The notes under the pieces: generated by a model
The model's input: the letters and a program-made list of their open reading frames with translations, nothing else
Databases searched by the model: none
Told to the model about the DNA's origin: nothing
Assembly (NCBI RefSeq): GCF_003491345.1
Contig: NZ_CP025512.1
Location: 1,674,001 to 1,738,000, forward strand
DNA length: 64,000 nt
Source: Neorhizobium sp. SOG26
GTDB lineage: Bacteria; Pseudomonadota; Alphaproteobacteria; Rhizobiales; Rhizobiaceae
Reading direction: 5' to 3'
Position numbers and translations under genes: made by a program
In this document: piece after piece, positions 21,520-29,968 of the stretch
Numbering within the stretch: position 1 is the stretch's first letter
Layout of the letters: each line of letters begins with the position of its first letter

Positions 21520-22545
21520 TCAGGCTCCCATCTTGGCTAGGCTTGCGAGATCAGGAAGATCGAAAATCGACAGGTCGGCGGTACGCGCTGCTACCTCGGT
21601 ACGGACGCCGGCGCGAAGCTTGGCGGAGCGGGCCCGCGGGTTGGCTTCCGCCTCCTCGTCGCTTGCCGCAATCATCGACTTGCCAAGTGTTTCGAAAATG
21701 GCGGGCTTGGCTTCGACCATCGGCAGGTGCCGCGAACCGGATGCCTTGCCGGAACGGTCGGAGAAGAACTGCTTGACGATGCGATCTTCCAGCGAATGGA
21801 ATGTCACCACCACGAGACGACCGCCGGGCTTCAGGGCACGCTCGGCGGCAAACAGCGCCTGCGCAAGTTCGCCCAGCTCGTCGTTGACGAAGATCCGCAG
21901 CGCCTGGAAGACGCGGGTCGCCGGGTGGATCTTGTCCTTCGCCTTGCGTGGATTGACGCTCTCGATGAAGTTGGCGAGATCACGGGTCGTCGTGAACAAT
22001 TCGGAAGCGCGGCGCTTTTCGATGGCGCGGGCGATACGGCCTGCCTGCTTTTCCTCGCCCAGGAAACCGAAGATCCGGATCAGGTCGCCGACCTTGGCGC
22101 GGTTGACGACATCAGCGGCAGAAACGCCCTGCCCCGACATGCGCATGTCGAGCGGGCCGTTCTTCTGGAACGAGAAGCCGCGCTCGGCCTCGTCGATCTG
22201 CATGGAAGACACGCCGATATCGAGCACGACACCATCGAGCCCCGCAGCCGGCGCATGATCGGCCAACCGTGAAAACTCCGACTGGATGAGCTGAAGATGA
22301 CCACCACTCTGGGCCACCAGCGCCTGCCCGGCAGCAATCGCCGTCGGATCGCGATCAAGCGCGATCACATCGGCACCGGCGGCAAGCAGGGCGGACGTGT
22401 AACCGCCCGCCCCGAATGTGCCGTCGAGGATGATCTTGCCGGGTTGAGGCTCGAGCGCCTCGATGACTTCCCTCAGGAGAACCGGAATGTGACGAACCGG
22501 TCCGCCACCGGCCTCGGTTATTCCGCCGCCAGAATTCGCCGCCAT
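21520..22545 (-). CDS. rsmH: 16S rRNA (cytosine(1402)-N4)-methyltransferase RsmH (MraW)
   Basis: RsmH methylates N4 of C1402 in the ribosomal P site region. ATG 22545 (MAANSGGG) has GGGAG upstream; the longer open frame runs back through mraZ and is not supported. The start of the domain is [15 protein letters not shown], then the SAM loop [14 protein letters not shown], the [16 protein letters not shown] segment and [16 protein letters not shown] near the C-terminus. It is 341 residues long. It begins 14 nt after mraZ. Confidence 0.97.
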   Translation of the reverse strand: MAANSGGGITEAGGGPVRHIPVLLREVIEALEPQPGKIILDGTFGAGGYTSALLAAGADVIALDRDPTAIAAGQALVAQSGGHLQLIQSEFSRLADHAPAAGLDGVVLDIGVSSMQIDEAERGFSFQKNGPLDMRMSGQGVSAADVVNRAKVGDLIRIFGFLGEEKQAGRIARAIEKRRASELFTTTRDLANFIESVNPRKAKDKIHPATRVFQALRIFVNDELGELAQALFAAERALKPGGRLVVVTFHSLEDRIVKQFFSDRSGKASGSRHLPMVEAKPAIFETLGKSMIAASDEEAEANPRARSAKLRAGVRTEVAARTADLSIFDLPDLASLAKMGA

Positions 22546-22559
22546 TCCGCACTCCCGTC

Positions 22560-22994
22560 CTAGCCTGGACGCGAACTCGAGCGCCCCTCTCTTGCCGCCG
22601 CCTGCGCCTCGTGGAACGCCTGCGGCTGCCAAAGCTGAAAATGATCCGAGCGCCCGACAAAGGTGACTTCCGTGCTGATTCCCGTGAAGTCGCGGATGAA
22701 ATCCGTGACCATCAGCCGGCCCTCCGCATCGAGCCTCATGAAGACGCCGCCACCGTGAATAAGCAGCGACATCCGGTTCGCTTCCACCGAAAACGGATCG
22801 ACCGAGGCGATCTGCCGCTCGTAGCGATCGAGCAGATCTGGACCTCCGACGCTCACGGCCGGAAAGATGAAATCCTGGAGACAATACAACTCCTGAATCC
22901 CACGCTGCGAAAGAACCGCACGGAAACCCGCCGGGACGGAGACCCGTCCCTTCGCATCGATTCTGTTCGTCGCGTTCGACAGGAAGCGGCTCAT
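22560..22994 (-). CDS. mraZ: Transcriptional regulator MraZ
   Basis: MraZ is a ring-forming DNA-binding protein with two AbrB-like halves that controls the dcw cluster in several bacteria. Both halves show the DxxxR hallmark: DAKGR in the first and DAEGR in the second. I start at 22994 ([13 protein letters not shown]), giving 144 residues; an in-frame ATG four codons earlier (23006) has GGGGCGG upstream and is possible. It is the first gene of the mraZ-to-murB unit. Four TGGGN boxes about 165 bp upstream are its likely own target. Confidence 0.95.
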   Translation of the reverse strand: MSRFLSNATNRIDAKGRVSVPAGFRAVLSQRGIQELYCLQDFIFPAVSVGGPDLLDRYERQIASVDPFSVEANRMSLLIHGGGVFMRLDAEGRLMVTDFIRDFTGISTEVTFVGRSDHFQLWQPQAFHEAQAAAREGRSSSRPG

Positions 22995-23158
22995 CACGCC
23001 AAACATCCGCCCCGTTGCATCGATGGGCGAAAATCCGCCCCTCCAGCACTTCCAACCAAGACAAAGCTTCGCCACGCGCAGGGCCGATAACTCGCCCGGC
23101 GATGAAGCCGAAACTCTGGGATTGGCGGGCGCTTATTCGCCCCTTTGAAGTGCGATTT

Positions 23159-23193
23159 TGGGATACCATGGGACCATATGGGCGTCAATGGGA
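23159..23193 (+). promoter_or_regulatory. MraZ-box array: four TGGGN repeats at a 10-bp period
   Basis: TGGGA starts at 23159, TGGGA at 23169, TGGGC at 23179 and TGGGA at 23189, each separated by exactly five bases. Tandem TGGGN repeats with 5-nt spacers are the described MraZ binding pattern. The repeats read TGGGN on the plus strand, opposite to the direction of mraZ. Confidence 0.8.
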
Positions 23194-23424
23194 ATGGCCC
23201 CGCTAGCCGCTCCCAAGCCTGATTTATTTATAAGCTGTTAAGTTTAACAAAGGGTTATCAGGCATGATGCACAAACTGCCTCTGCAGTCCCCGCCAAACC
23301 TACTTCAGGCATGTGATAAGCCAATGATCCGGCACGCTTATTAGCGATGGTGTGAATAATTTCAACCGACCGCCGGACAGCCTCTGCGGTACACCGTTGT
23401 GCGGTCTTTGGAGGAGGAGAGGTA
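23194..23424. other. Gene-free region between mraZ boxes and rnpB
   Basis: No credible coding frame. The AT-rich patch 23221-23260 is the best place for the mraZ promoter and holds TTAA-N7-TTAT at 23244-23258, a weak CtrA-like match. I could not assign a clear sigma-70 promoter. Confidence 0.4.
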
Positions 23425-23870
23425 AACGCCAGTTGGCCTGTAAGCCGGGTTCTGTATGGCCTCGGCGCGAACACCGAAACGTGGCAGCCATTCATCTGGG
23501 ACGACATTTGCATGCCGCCTCACGCAACCCACCCGGATGACTGGCCCGGAAACCGGCTGTAGCCCAGGCCGAGGCCTGGACCCACGTCATCCCTATTCGG
23601 TCTTGCTCCCGGTGGGGTTTACCTTGCCGCCGCTGTTACCAGAAGCGCGGTGGGCTCTTACCCCACCCTTTCACCCTTACCCCGCTAGCTCTGCCGCTTC
23701 TCAACAAGAGCGGTACAGCAAGCGGGGCGGTTTCCTTTCTGTGGCACTTTCCCTGGGGTCGCCCCCGCCGGACGTTATCCGGCACCGTGATTCCGTGGAG
23801 CCCGGACTTTCCTCACCCTACCGCCTTTCGGCATTGGTAAAGCGCGGCTGCCCGGCCAACTGGCAGCCGG
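23425..23870 (-). ncRNA. rnpB: RNase P RNA, bacterial type A
   Basis: This is the catalytic RNA of RNase P, which trims the 5' ends of pre-tRNAs. On the minus strand the universal conserved block GAGGAAAGTCCGGGCTCC appears near the 5' end. The complementary 3' block ACAGAACCCGGCTTACAGGC appears near the 3' end. Helix P1 is seen directly: GCCAGTTGGCC near 23864 pairs with GGCCAACTGGC near 23428. The length of about 440 nt fits alphaproteobacterial RNase P RNA. The ends are set from P1 and may be off by a few bases. Open frames across it are not genes. Confidence 0.95.
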
Positions 23871-23903
23871 TCAATAACGGAGGCAGCTCGAGATTACCAG
23901 AGG

Positions 23904-25100
23904 CTAGAGGTAATCGGCGCGGAAATCCGTTTCGGCCGCATAGGCGTCGTCGATGATACGTCCATGGTGAACCAGTTCGGCGCCCAGCCGTCCAATCTCG
24001 TCGGAACTCTTGGCCGCCGCGCCGCAGCCGCCGCTGAGAACGCCGATGCGGTCCGCCTCGGTCATGGCAATGGCCGGGTAGCCCGTCGGCGTGAAGGAGG
24101 TGACGCAGGCCGCCATGGAAGACCGCGACAGGTCGAGCTCCGGCATCAGCGTCCGCATGACTTCGGTTAGATGCCGTTTGGTGCTTTCGCGCCCGCCGCT
24201 CTTGAACCAAGCACGGATCTCCGGCTCCGTGGGCAGGAGCACATCATCCGGATCGCCGCCAATCTTGATGTAGAGCTTGCCGTCCGGGTAACGGACCGGC
24301 GGAAGGAGATAAATCCCCTCGTCGGCTTCGCTCCATTTCCAGATAAGCGACGGGACCGAGCCCCAGGCGTCTAAAGTCTGCTGGTCGATCTCGAAGAAGG
24401 CCACCGTGCGGGCATAAACCTTCAGATCAAGACGTCGCGGCAAGAGATTCTCGTTAATAGAAAAACCACCGGCGGCCACCAGCACCTTGTCGGCCTGATA
24501 CGTCTTGCCCTCGACCGTCGAGACCGTAGCGAAATCCCCCTCCTGGCGGACGCTCGAAACAGTCTCCGGAATGATGGCTGCGCCCTGCCGCTCGGCAAGC
24601 AGGACCTGCGCGTTCACAAGCCTTCGCGGATTGATGTTGCCTGCCCGCTTTGCTTCCCACACCCCCTGGCTGCCAGCCGGAAAAGAGAAGTATGGAAATT
24701 TCGCTGCAAGCGCATCGTCCAAAACCGTTCCCGTCACCACGTCGAGCCGCCGCGCGGCGTCGAGGATCCTGGTGACATAGGCCGCATCATTTTCCGGCTG
24801 CGGGCCAACGAGAAGGCATCCGGTTTCGGAATAGAAGTCGATGCCGCTTGTCGCGGCAATCTCTGCGTAGCGATCGATGGAGCGATTGGCGAGGCGCGCC
24901 CAGACCGGATCGGGGTCGATCGTCCTGGTAATGCGCGCCTCGTCGTAGTGGCTGGCGAAGACGCCGTCATGACGTCGGTAGTCCGCCGGCTCACCGGGAC
25001 CGATCAACGCAACGCCATCGGTCCACTTCGACAGGTAACGGGCGGCGGCGGTGCCCATCATTCCCCTGCCGATTACGATATACCGGTATCGCGTCGCCAT
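23904..25100 (-). CDS. FAD-dependent amino acid/amine oxidoreductase (DAO family)
   Basis: A 398-residue flavoprotein of the DAO/monomeric sarcosine oxidase fold. The N-terminal dinucleotide-binding motif is VIGRGMMGTAAARYL (GxGxxG). Toward the C-terminus SMAACVTSFTPTGYPAI resembles the segment that in monomeric sarcosine oxidase holds the cysteine bound covalently to FAD; the equivalent here would be Cys332. A late GGCGAAAKSS segment matches the second flavin contact. The substrate cannot be read from sequence; N-methyl or secondary amino acids are likely by family. It lies 34 nt downstream of the rnpB 5' end on the same strand and is probably a separate unit. Confidence 0.8.
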   Translation of the reverse strand: MATRYRYIVIGRGMMGTAAARYLSKWTDGVALIGPGEPADYRRHDGVFASHYDEARITRTIDPDPVWARLANRSIDRYAEIAATSGIDFYSETGCLLVGPQPENDAAYVTRILDAARRLDVVTGTVLDDALAAKFPYFSFPAGSQGVWEAKRAGNINPRRLVNAQVLLAERQGAAIIPETVSSVRQEGDFATVSTVEGKTYQADKVLVAAGGFSINENLLPRRLDLKVYARTVAFFEIDQQTLDAWGSVPSLIWKWSEADEGIYLLPPVRYPDGKLYIKIGGDPDDVLLPTEPEIRAWFKSGGRESTKRHLTEVMRTLMPELDLSRSSMAACVTSFTPTGYPAIAMTEADRIGVLSGGCGAAAKSSDEIGRLGAELVHHGRIIDDAYAAETDFRADYL

Positions 25101-25164
25101 CTTTCAACCCTCTGCAGCATGACATTCATGCTGTCTTTCTAGAGGGTTCCGGCGACAACCGGAA

Positions 25165-25803
25165 TCAAAATATCATCGGCGTCGAGGTCGGATATTTCAG
25201 CGGCCGCACATCAAACGCGAGTGACGAACCGGAGGCCGGCGCCGTTTGCTTTTCCTTTTCCAGGATCGCCTGCACCTTGGCGCAGTAGCGCTTGGAAACC
25301 GGGTTCATCTTCTTGGCGGCGTGACCTGCATTGTACTTGAGGATCGTGCCACAGACCTTGCCGTCGCCGCGATCATGCGCGCCGGCGAGATACTTCATGC
25401 CGTAGCGAATGTTGGTTTCCGGGTCGAAGAGCCCGTGGTCAGGACCTTCGTAACCCATCTGGCGCGCCGTGGCCGGCTTGATCTGCATCAGGCCGATCTC
25501 GCCGGCGCTGCCCTTCACCGTCGGTCGGAAATTGCTCTCCACCTGAACGACGGCATGCGCGATGCCAACCGGAACGCCATAAAGCTCAGCATACTGGGTG
25601 ATCAGTTTGGTATAGTGGACGCGGCGCACCAGACGGCGGTCAACAGCCGTGGGAGCAGCAAACCCGGTTTCGCGTGTTTCCCACGGAATGATCAGAGGCT
25701 TGGTATAAACACGGGCTTCGCCGCTGTCTTCAGCGCGCACAACTTCCCCTCCCGCGATCAGCATGGCAAGGCCAGCCGCGGCAGCAACAAACATGGTCTT
25801 CAT
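25165..25803 (-). CDS. Lytic transglycosylase, SLT domain
   Basis: A secreted peptidoglycan lyase that cleaves between MurNAc and GlcNAc to leave 1,6-anhydro ends. ATG 25803 begins a signal peptide (MKTMFVAAAAGLAMLIAGGE). An earlier in-frame TTG lacks support. The SLT domain covers about residues 65-175, with the catalytic glutamate in VVQVESNF and the GEIGLMQIKP and ILKYNAGH motifs. The protein is 212 residues. A small hairpin (TTCCGG/CCGGAA, 25146-25163) directly follows the stop. Confidence 0.9.
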   Translation of the reverse strand: MKTMFVAAAAGLAMLIAGGEVVRAEDSGEARVYTKPLIIPWETRETGFAAPTAVDRRLVRRVHYTKLITQYAELYGVPVGIAHAVVQVESNFRPTVKGSAGEIGLMQIKPATARQMGYEGPDHGLFDPETNIRYGMKYLAGAHDRGDGKVCGTILKYNAGHAAKKMNPVSKRYCAKVQAILEKEKQTAPASGSSLAFDVRPLKYPTSTPMIF

Positions 25804-26044
25804 TGAGTACAACTGTCTCCGGTACAACAGGCTCGCGGATGTCGATACGCAGACATCCTCTCACCGCGTCACCGGTAGACGGCGCGGGGCTTCACGAAAC
25901 CTGAACGTTTATCTTTGCAACCCCGTCCTACTGTGGTGGCCGCACGAACGGTCTCTTTTAGAACCAGCTAATGCGGTCAGGATGTGGCAACGGGGATTTT
26001 TCGGCTTTAGGCCACGGAACCAAACCGCGCGCTGCTCGTTCACA

Positions 26045-26806
26045 CTAGTTGAATTTCGGCAGCGCCTTTAGCAGCCGATGCAGCGTGTCGATCGTCGAGA
26101 AATCGGCGATCCCATCCACCAGTTGCGGACGGAAATGGCGCTGGAAGGCTTCCACGACGCCCTTGGTCCGTTCACAAAAAGTACCAGAAACTTCAATGGC
26201 GTAGCCGTACACCGACAGCATCGATTGCAGCGCCTCGATCGGCTGCCCGCTCTCGCCATACTGGAAAAACCGCCCGCCGGTGATTTGGGTCGGAGCGATC
26301 CAGTGGCCAATCCCGTCAAGGTGCAATTTCTCCCAGGGGAAATTTTCGCCGGGGTCAACCTTGCGGATGGGTGCCACATCCGAGTGCCCGAGCACCCGTT
26401 CAGGGGCGATCTTCCACCGCGCGCCGCAATCACGACACAATTCAATCACCGCCTGGATCTGCGCATCCGGAAACGGCGGCAGGCCTCCGGGATGGCCCGG
26501 ATTGGCAATCTCGATCCCGATCGAGCACGAGTTGATATCCGTCTCACCGGCCCATTCGCTCTTGCCCGCGTGCCAGGCGCGGCGCGCCTCGGGCACGAGT
26601 TGGTCGACGCGTCCGTCTTCATGGATGAAGTAGTGACTGGAGACCTGGCTCTCGCCGTTGCAGAGCCAGGCGAGCGCCTGCCCCGCCGTTGGCATGCCCG
26701 TGTAGTGCAGGATGATCATATCCGGCTGCCGGCCGCCGGCACGTTCGCCGTGGTTGGGAGAAGGACAGACCGTCGCGCCGGAAAAATCGGCGGAAAATGC
26801 CGTCAT
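26045..26806 (-). CDS. N-acetylmuramoyl-L-alanine amidase (Amidase_2, AmpD/AmiD-like)
   Basis: A zinc amidase that cuts the MurNAc-L-Ala bond. The Amidase_2 domain (about residues 15-170) shows the zinc histidines in IILHYTGM, WHAGKSEW and VLGHSDVAPIRKVDPGENF. The C-terminal 80 residues look like a peptidoglycan-binding domain (QSMLSVYGYAIEVSG and VVEAFQRHFRP). No signal peptide is visible, so it is probably cytoplasmic and acts on recycled anhydro-muropeptides like AmpD, although its two-domain layout resembles AmiD. ATG 26806 overlaps the stop of the upstream TerB/J-domain gene by four bases. Confidence 0.88.
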   Translation of the reverse strand: MTAFSADFSGATVCPSPNHGERAGGRQPDMIILHYTGMPTAGQALAWLCNGESQVSSHYFIHEDGRVDQLVPEARRAWHAGKSEWAGETDINSCSIGIEIANPGHPGGLPPFPDAQIQAVIELCRDCGARWKIAPERVLGHSDVAPIRKVDPGENFPWEKLHLDGIGHWIAPTQITGGRFFQYGESGQPIEALQSMLSVYGYAIEVSGTFCERTKGVVEAFQRHFRPQLVDGIADFSTIDTLHRLLKALPKFN

Positions 26807-27552
26807 GCTGCGCGGCGCTCTTTCTCGATAGCCTCATAGGCAGCATTGAGTGCAGCCATCCGCTCATTGGCGGCAGCATGCAGGGAAACCGGCACGCCAC
26901 GCGCAATCAACCGGTCCGGATGATGCTCGGAGACCAGCAGCCGGTACTGCTTGCGGATCTTCGGGAAGTCATCTTCCGGCGACACACCGAGGATGAGATA
27001 AGGGTCCGCACCGTCAAGATGGACGTGCCGCGCCATGATCCTGCGGAAATGCGCTTCGTCGATCCTGAAGATCTCGGCAATGCGACCAAGGAAGACGAGT
27101 TCCTTCTCGTGCACGAGACCATCGGCCTTGGCGATGTGGAACAGCCCATCGATGACGTTTTCCAGCATCGGGCAGTTATCGACCTTGCCAGCACCCGGGC
27201 TGCAGAGCCCCGCGAGCTTCGTCGCGTAGGCCTCGTAGCCCGCAACGTCCTGGCGCGCGAGATTGTAGAGTCGCGCGACGTTGCGTGCTTCTTCATCCGG
27301 GAAATCGAAGATCTGCTGGAAAGCCTTCACTTCCGCCTCGGTCACGATGCCGTCCGCCTTCGCCATCTTGGCCGAGAGCGCGATGATGGCGACAGAGAAC
27401 GAAACCTGCCGACGCGTTTCCGGGTCGCCCTCAAAGACAGTCCGGATCGCCTCGACCACGCGGCCGAGCACGCCGCCGGCGGCGTCGCCAACGGCGCCGA
27501 GAAGACGTTCCCAGAGGGAGGAAAATTGGAGGCATGCAAAATCGAAAATCAT
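26803..27552 (-). CDS. TerB-like plus J-domain protein (DjlA-like)
   Basis: A 249-residue co-chaperone-like protein. The middle (about residues 45-165) is a TerB-like helical domain with MAKADGIVTEAEV and IAKADGLVHEKEL repeats. The C-terminus is a J-domain (about 180-245) with the HPD motif in SEHHPDRL, needed to stimulate a DnaK-type Hsp70. This is the DjlA arrangement, although the strong N-terminal membrane anchor of E. coli DjlA is not evident here. Its stop overlaps the amidase start (ATGA), so the two are co-translated. Confidence 0.87.
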   Translation of the reverse strand: MIFDFACLQFSSLWERLLGAVGDAAGGVLGRVVEAIRTVFEGDPETRRQVSFSVAIIALSAKMAKADGIVTEAEVKAFQQIFDFPDEEARNVARLYNLARQDVAGYEAYATKLAGLCSPGAGKVDNCPMLENVIDGLFHIAKADGLVHEKELVFLGRIAEIFRIDEAHFRRIMARHVHLDGADPYLILGVSPEDDFPKIRKQYRLLVSEHHPDRLIARGVPVSLHAAANERMAALNAAYEAIEKERRAA

Positions 27553-27951
27553 ATGCGCAGTGGACCAGAGATTCTTTACCGTTGCAAGACGCCCAAAGGC
27601 GCGTTTCAGATTAAACTCTGTTCATGTTTTCCGAATAATCAGCGGCCTTCCCACAGGCGTTTCCGCCGCCTGCAGGACCCGATCATGAACGTGTTCTTGT
27701 CCGGAAGAACCACGGGGATTCGCTCCGGTTCCCGCTGACGATGTCATGGACGTCGCAGCTGGGCGCTTCACTTGGCACCCGCTACCGAAGAGTCCGCATT
27801 CAAACGATTAAGTCGCAGCGTCCAGTCATCAACATCTGCTCGATACCGCGAAATACCGGTTTTCGTTGAGAAATCCGCTTTACAGACGCCGCCTGGTATC
27901 GCATCCATTTGGCTTGGAACGTATCATGCGCGATGGCGTCAAGGAGGAACG
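27553..27951. other. Intergenic region between TerB/J gene and phosphofructokinase
   Basis: A 399-nt divergent intergenic region. I found no credible small coding frame, terminator or clear promoter; it should contain promoters for both flanking genes. The only clear signal is the AAGGAGGAAC ribosome site at its right end. Confidence 0.5.
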
Positions 27952-29163
27952 ATGGCGAAGCAGAAAGTTGCAATGTTGACCGCTGGGGGCCTTGCCCCGT
28001 GCCTGTCTTCAGCCGTCGGCGGCTTGATCGAACGGTATTCGGACGTCGCGCCTGAGATCGAGCTGATCGCCTATAGATCCGGTTACCAGGGGGTGCTCCT
28101 CGGCGACAAGATCGAGATCTCGCAGGACATGCGCGAGAAAGCCTACCTCCTGCACCGCTATGGCGGCTCGCCGATCGGCAACAGCCGCGTCAAGCTCACC
28201 AACACGGCCGACTGCGTCAAGCGCGGCCTCGTGAAGGAAGGCGACAACCCGCTTCAGGTGGCAGCCGATCGCCTGGCCGCCGATGGCGTCACCATTCTCC
28301 ACACGATCGGCGGTGACGATACCAACACCACGGCGGCCGATCTCGCCGCCTATCTCGGCGCCAATGGTTACGACCTGACGGTCGTCGGGCTCCCGAAGAC
28401 GGTCGATAACGACGTCGTGCCGATCCGCCAGTCTCTCGGCGCCTGGACGGCTGCCGAGGTCGGCGCACACTTCTTCGACCACGTTTCCAACGAGCAGAGT
28501 GCCGCACCTCGCACATTCGTGATCCACGAAGTGATGGGTCGTCACTGCGGCTGGCTGACAGCGGCGACTGCGCGTGCCTATATCCAGAAGACCAAGGACA
28601 ATGAATATGTCGAGGGCTTCATGATGAACACGTCGATGAAGAACATCGACGGGATCTATTTGCCGGAAATGGCGTTCGACCTGGAACAGGAGGCGGCACG
28701 CCTCAAGGACGTCATGGACAAGCGCGGCTTCGTGACCCTGTTCGTCTCGGAAGGCGCAGGGCTGGAAACCATCGTCGCCGAGCGCGAGGCTGCCGGTGAA
28801 GCGGTGCCGCGCGACGCGTTTGGCCATGTGAAGCTCGACACGATCAATGTCGGCGGCTGGTTCCAGAAGCAATTTGCGGCCCTCATCGGCGCGGATCGCT
28901 CCATGGTTCAGAAATCAGGTTACTTCGCTCGCTCGGCGCCCGCCAATGCAGACGACCTGCGTCTCATCCAGGGCATGGTCGACCTCGCGGTCGAAAGCGC
29001 ACTGAACAAGGTGTCGGGCGTCACGGGCCACGACGAAGACCAGAACGGCAAGCTTCGGACGATCGAATTCCCACGAATTAAAGGTGGCAAACACTTCGAT
29101 CTAAATGCAAAATGGTTTGCGGAAGTGATGGACCATATCGGCCAACCCTTCCAGGCAGCGTAA
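27952..29163 (+). CDS. pfp: Pyrophosphate--fructose-6-phosphate 1-phosphotransferase
   Basis: This enzyme reversibly phosphorylates fructose 6-phosphate with PPi. ATG 27952 has an excellent AAGGAGG; the open frame's upstream 60 codons are not coding in appearance. The phosphate-donor motif is TIGGDDTNTTAADL: the Asp after GGD replaces the glycine of ATP enzymes. The catalytic segment is PKTVDNDV with lysine, both marks of PPi dependence. The 403 residues fit the group II PPi-PFK. It is monocistronic or co-transcribed with the LysE-like gene 45 nt downstream. Confidence 0.92.
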   Translation: MAKQKVAMLTAGGLAPCLSSAVGGLIERYSDVAPEIELIAYRSGYQGVLLGDKIEISQDMREKAYLLHRYGGSPIGNSRVKLTNTADCVKRGLVKEGDNPLQVAADRLAADGVTILHTIGGDDTNTTAADLAAYLGANGYDLTVVGLPKTVDNDVVPIRQSLGAWTAAEVGAHFFDHVSNEQSAAPRTFVIHEVMGRHCGWLTAATARAYIQKTKDNEYVEGFMMNTSMKNIDGIYLPEMAFDLEQEAARLKDVMDKRGFVTLFVSEGAGLETIVAEREAAGEAVPRDAFGHVKLDTINVGGWFQKQFAALIGADRSMVQKSGYFARSAPANADDLRLIQGMVDLAVESALNKVSGVTGHDEDQNGKLRTIEFPRIKGGKHFDLNAKWFAEVMDHIGQPFQAA

Positions 29164-29208
29164 TCAATGGCATAGCGGACGGCATGGCGGCAGTCCGGGA
29201 GGTATGAG

Positions 29209-29844
29209 ATGACGATAGAAACCTTGCTCGCTTTCGCCGCGACGACCATCGCGCTCGTCCTCCTGCCGAACCCGACCGCCTGTGAAGCCGCCCTTTTTGC
29301 CACCCAGAAAGGTCGCAAGACCGCGATCCTGACTGTGCCAGCCTGCGCCGTCGGCCTTTCGACAGCACTTGTTCTGGCTATGGTTCCGATGGCGCTCGTC
29401 GCGCTTTTTGCCCCGGGCCTTCTTGCCGCCCTCGCCTGGGGCGGCGTCGGCTATCTCATGCTTTACGTGCTCTGGTCGCTTCAGGACCCGCGCGTCTGCG
29501 GCCTCGCCGCCGACAACGACAACCTGCCGCAATATGGCAGCACCCGAATCTTTAGCAATCTTGTCCAGCGCACGGCGATCGCTCCACGCTACATCGTCGT
29601 CCTTGCTGCCGTGCTGGCGACGGTCATCGAGCCTCGCCTCCCGCTCCTTCCCCAGCTGCTCGAACTGCAGTCCGTCTTCCTCGTCTGCGCCGTCATCGCG
29701 ATGAGCGTGCACATCGCCTTCCCCCGTCGCCTTCTCGGCCGCAAGCGTCGCCTCGGGTCGCTCAGTCCCGCCCTTGGCAAGCCGCGCGCCCAGTTCATTT
29801 CGCGACGTGCTGTCTCCGCGGGCTACCGCCGGATCGCCGCCTGA
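29209..29844 (+). CDS. LysE/RhtB-family membrane transporter-like protein
   Basis: A 211-residue membrane protein with about five to six hydrophobic segments. The N-terminal segment resembles LysE/RhtB exporters, where a Pro-Asn pair (LPNPTACEAALFATQKGRKTAI) sits in a similar place. The ends differ: the C-terminal 40 residues are basic and hydrophilic. A role in amino acid export is a family-level guess; the divergence from typical members lowers confidence. GGGAGG precedes ATG 29209. Confidence 0.65.
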   Translation: MTIETLLAFAATTIALVLLPNPTACEAALFATQKGRKTAILTVPACAVGLSTALVLAMVPMALVALFAPGLLAALAWGGVGYLMLYVLWSLQDPRVCGLAADNDNLPQYGSTRIFSNLVQRTAIAPRYIVVLAAVLATVIEPRLPLLPQLLELQSVFLVCAVIAMSVHIAFPRRLLGRKRRLGSLSPALGKPRAQFISRRAVSAGYRRIAA

Positions 29845-29968
29845 CCCCCCCCTCTGCCGATCAGCAGGGCGATCGGTCTTGCCGGACGCCGCCCAATAGG
29901 TTAATGAAACTTCGCTTTTTGTTAAGGCGTGGGCGGACGGTGGTAACCAATTCCATGAAAGTGACCTG

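Noticed and set aside
23425-23870. Open frames across 23.4-23.9 kb
   Set aside because: The stretch is RNase P RNA by its conserved blocks and P1 helix.
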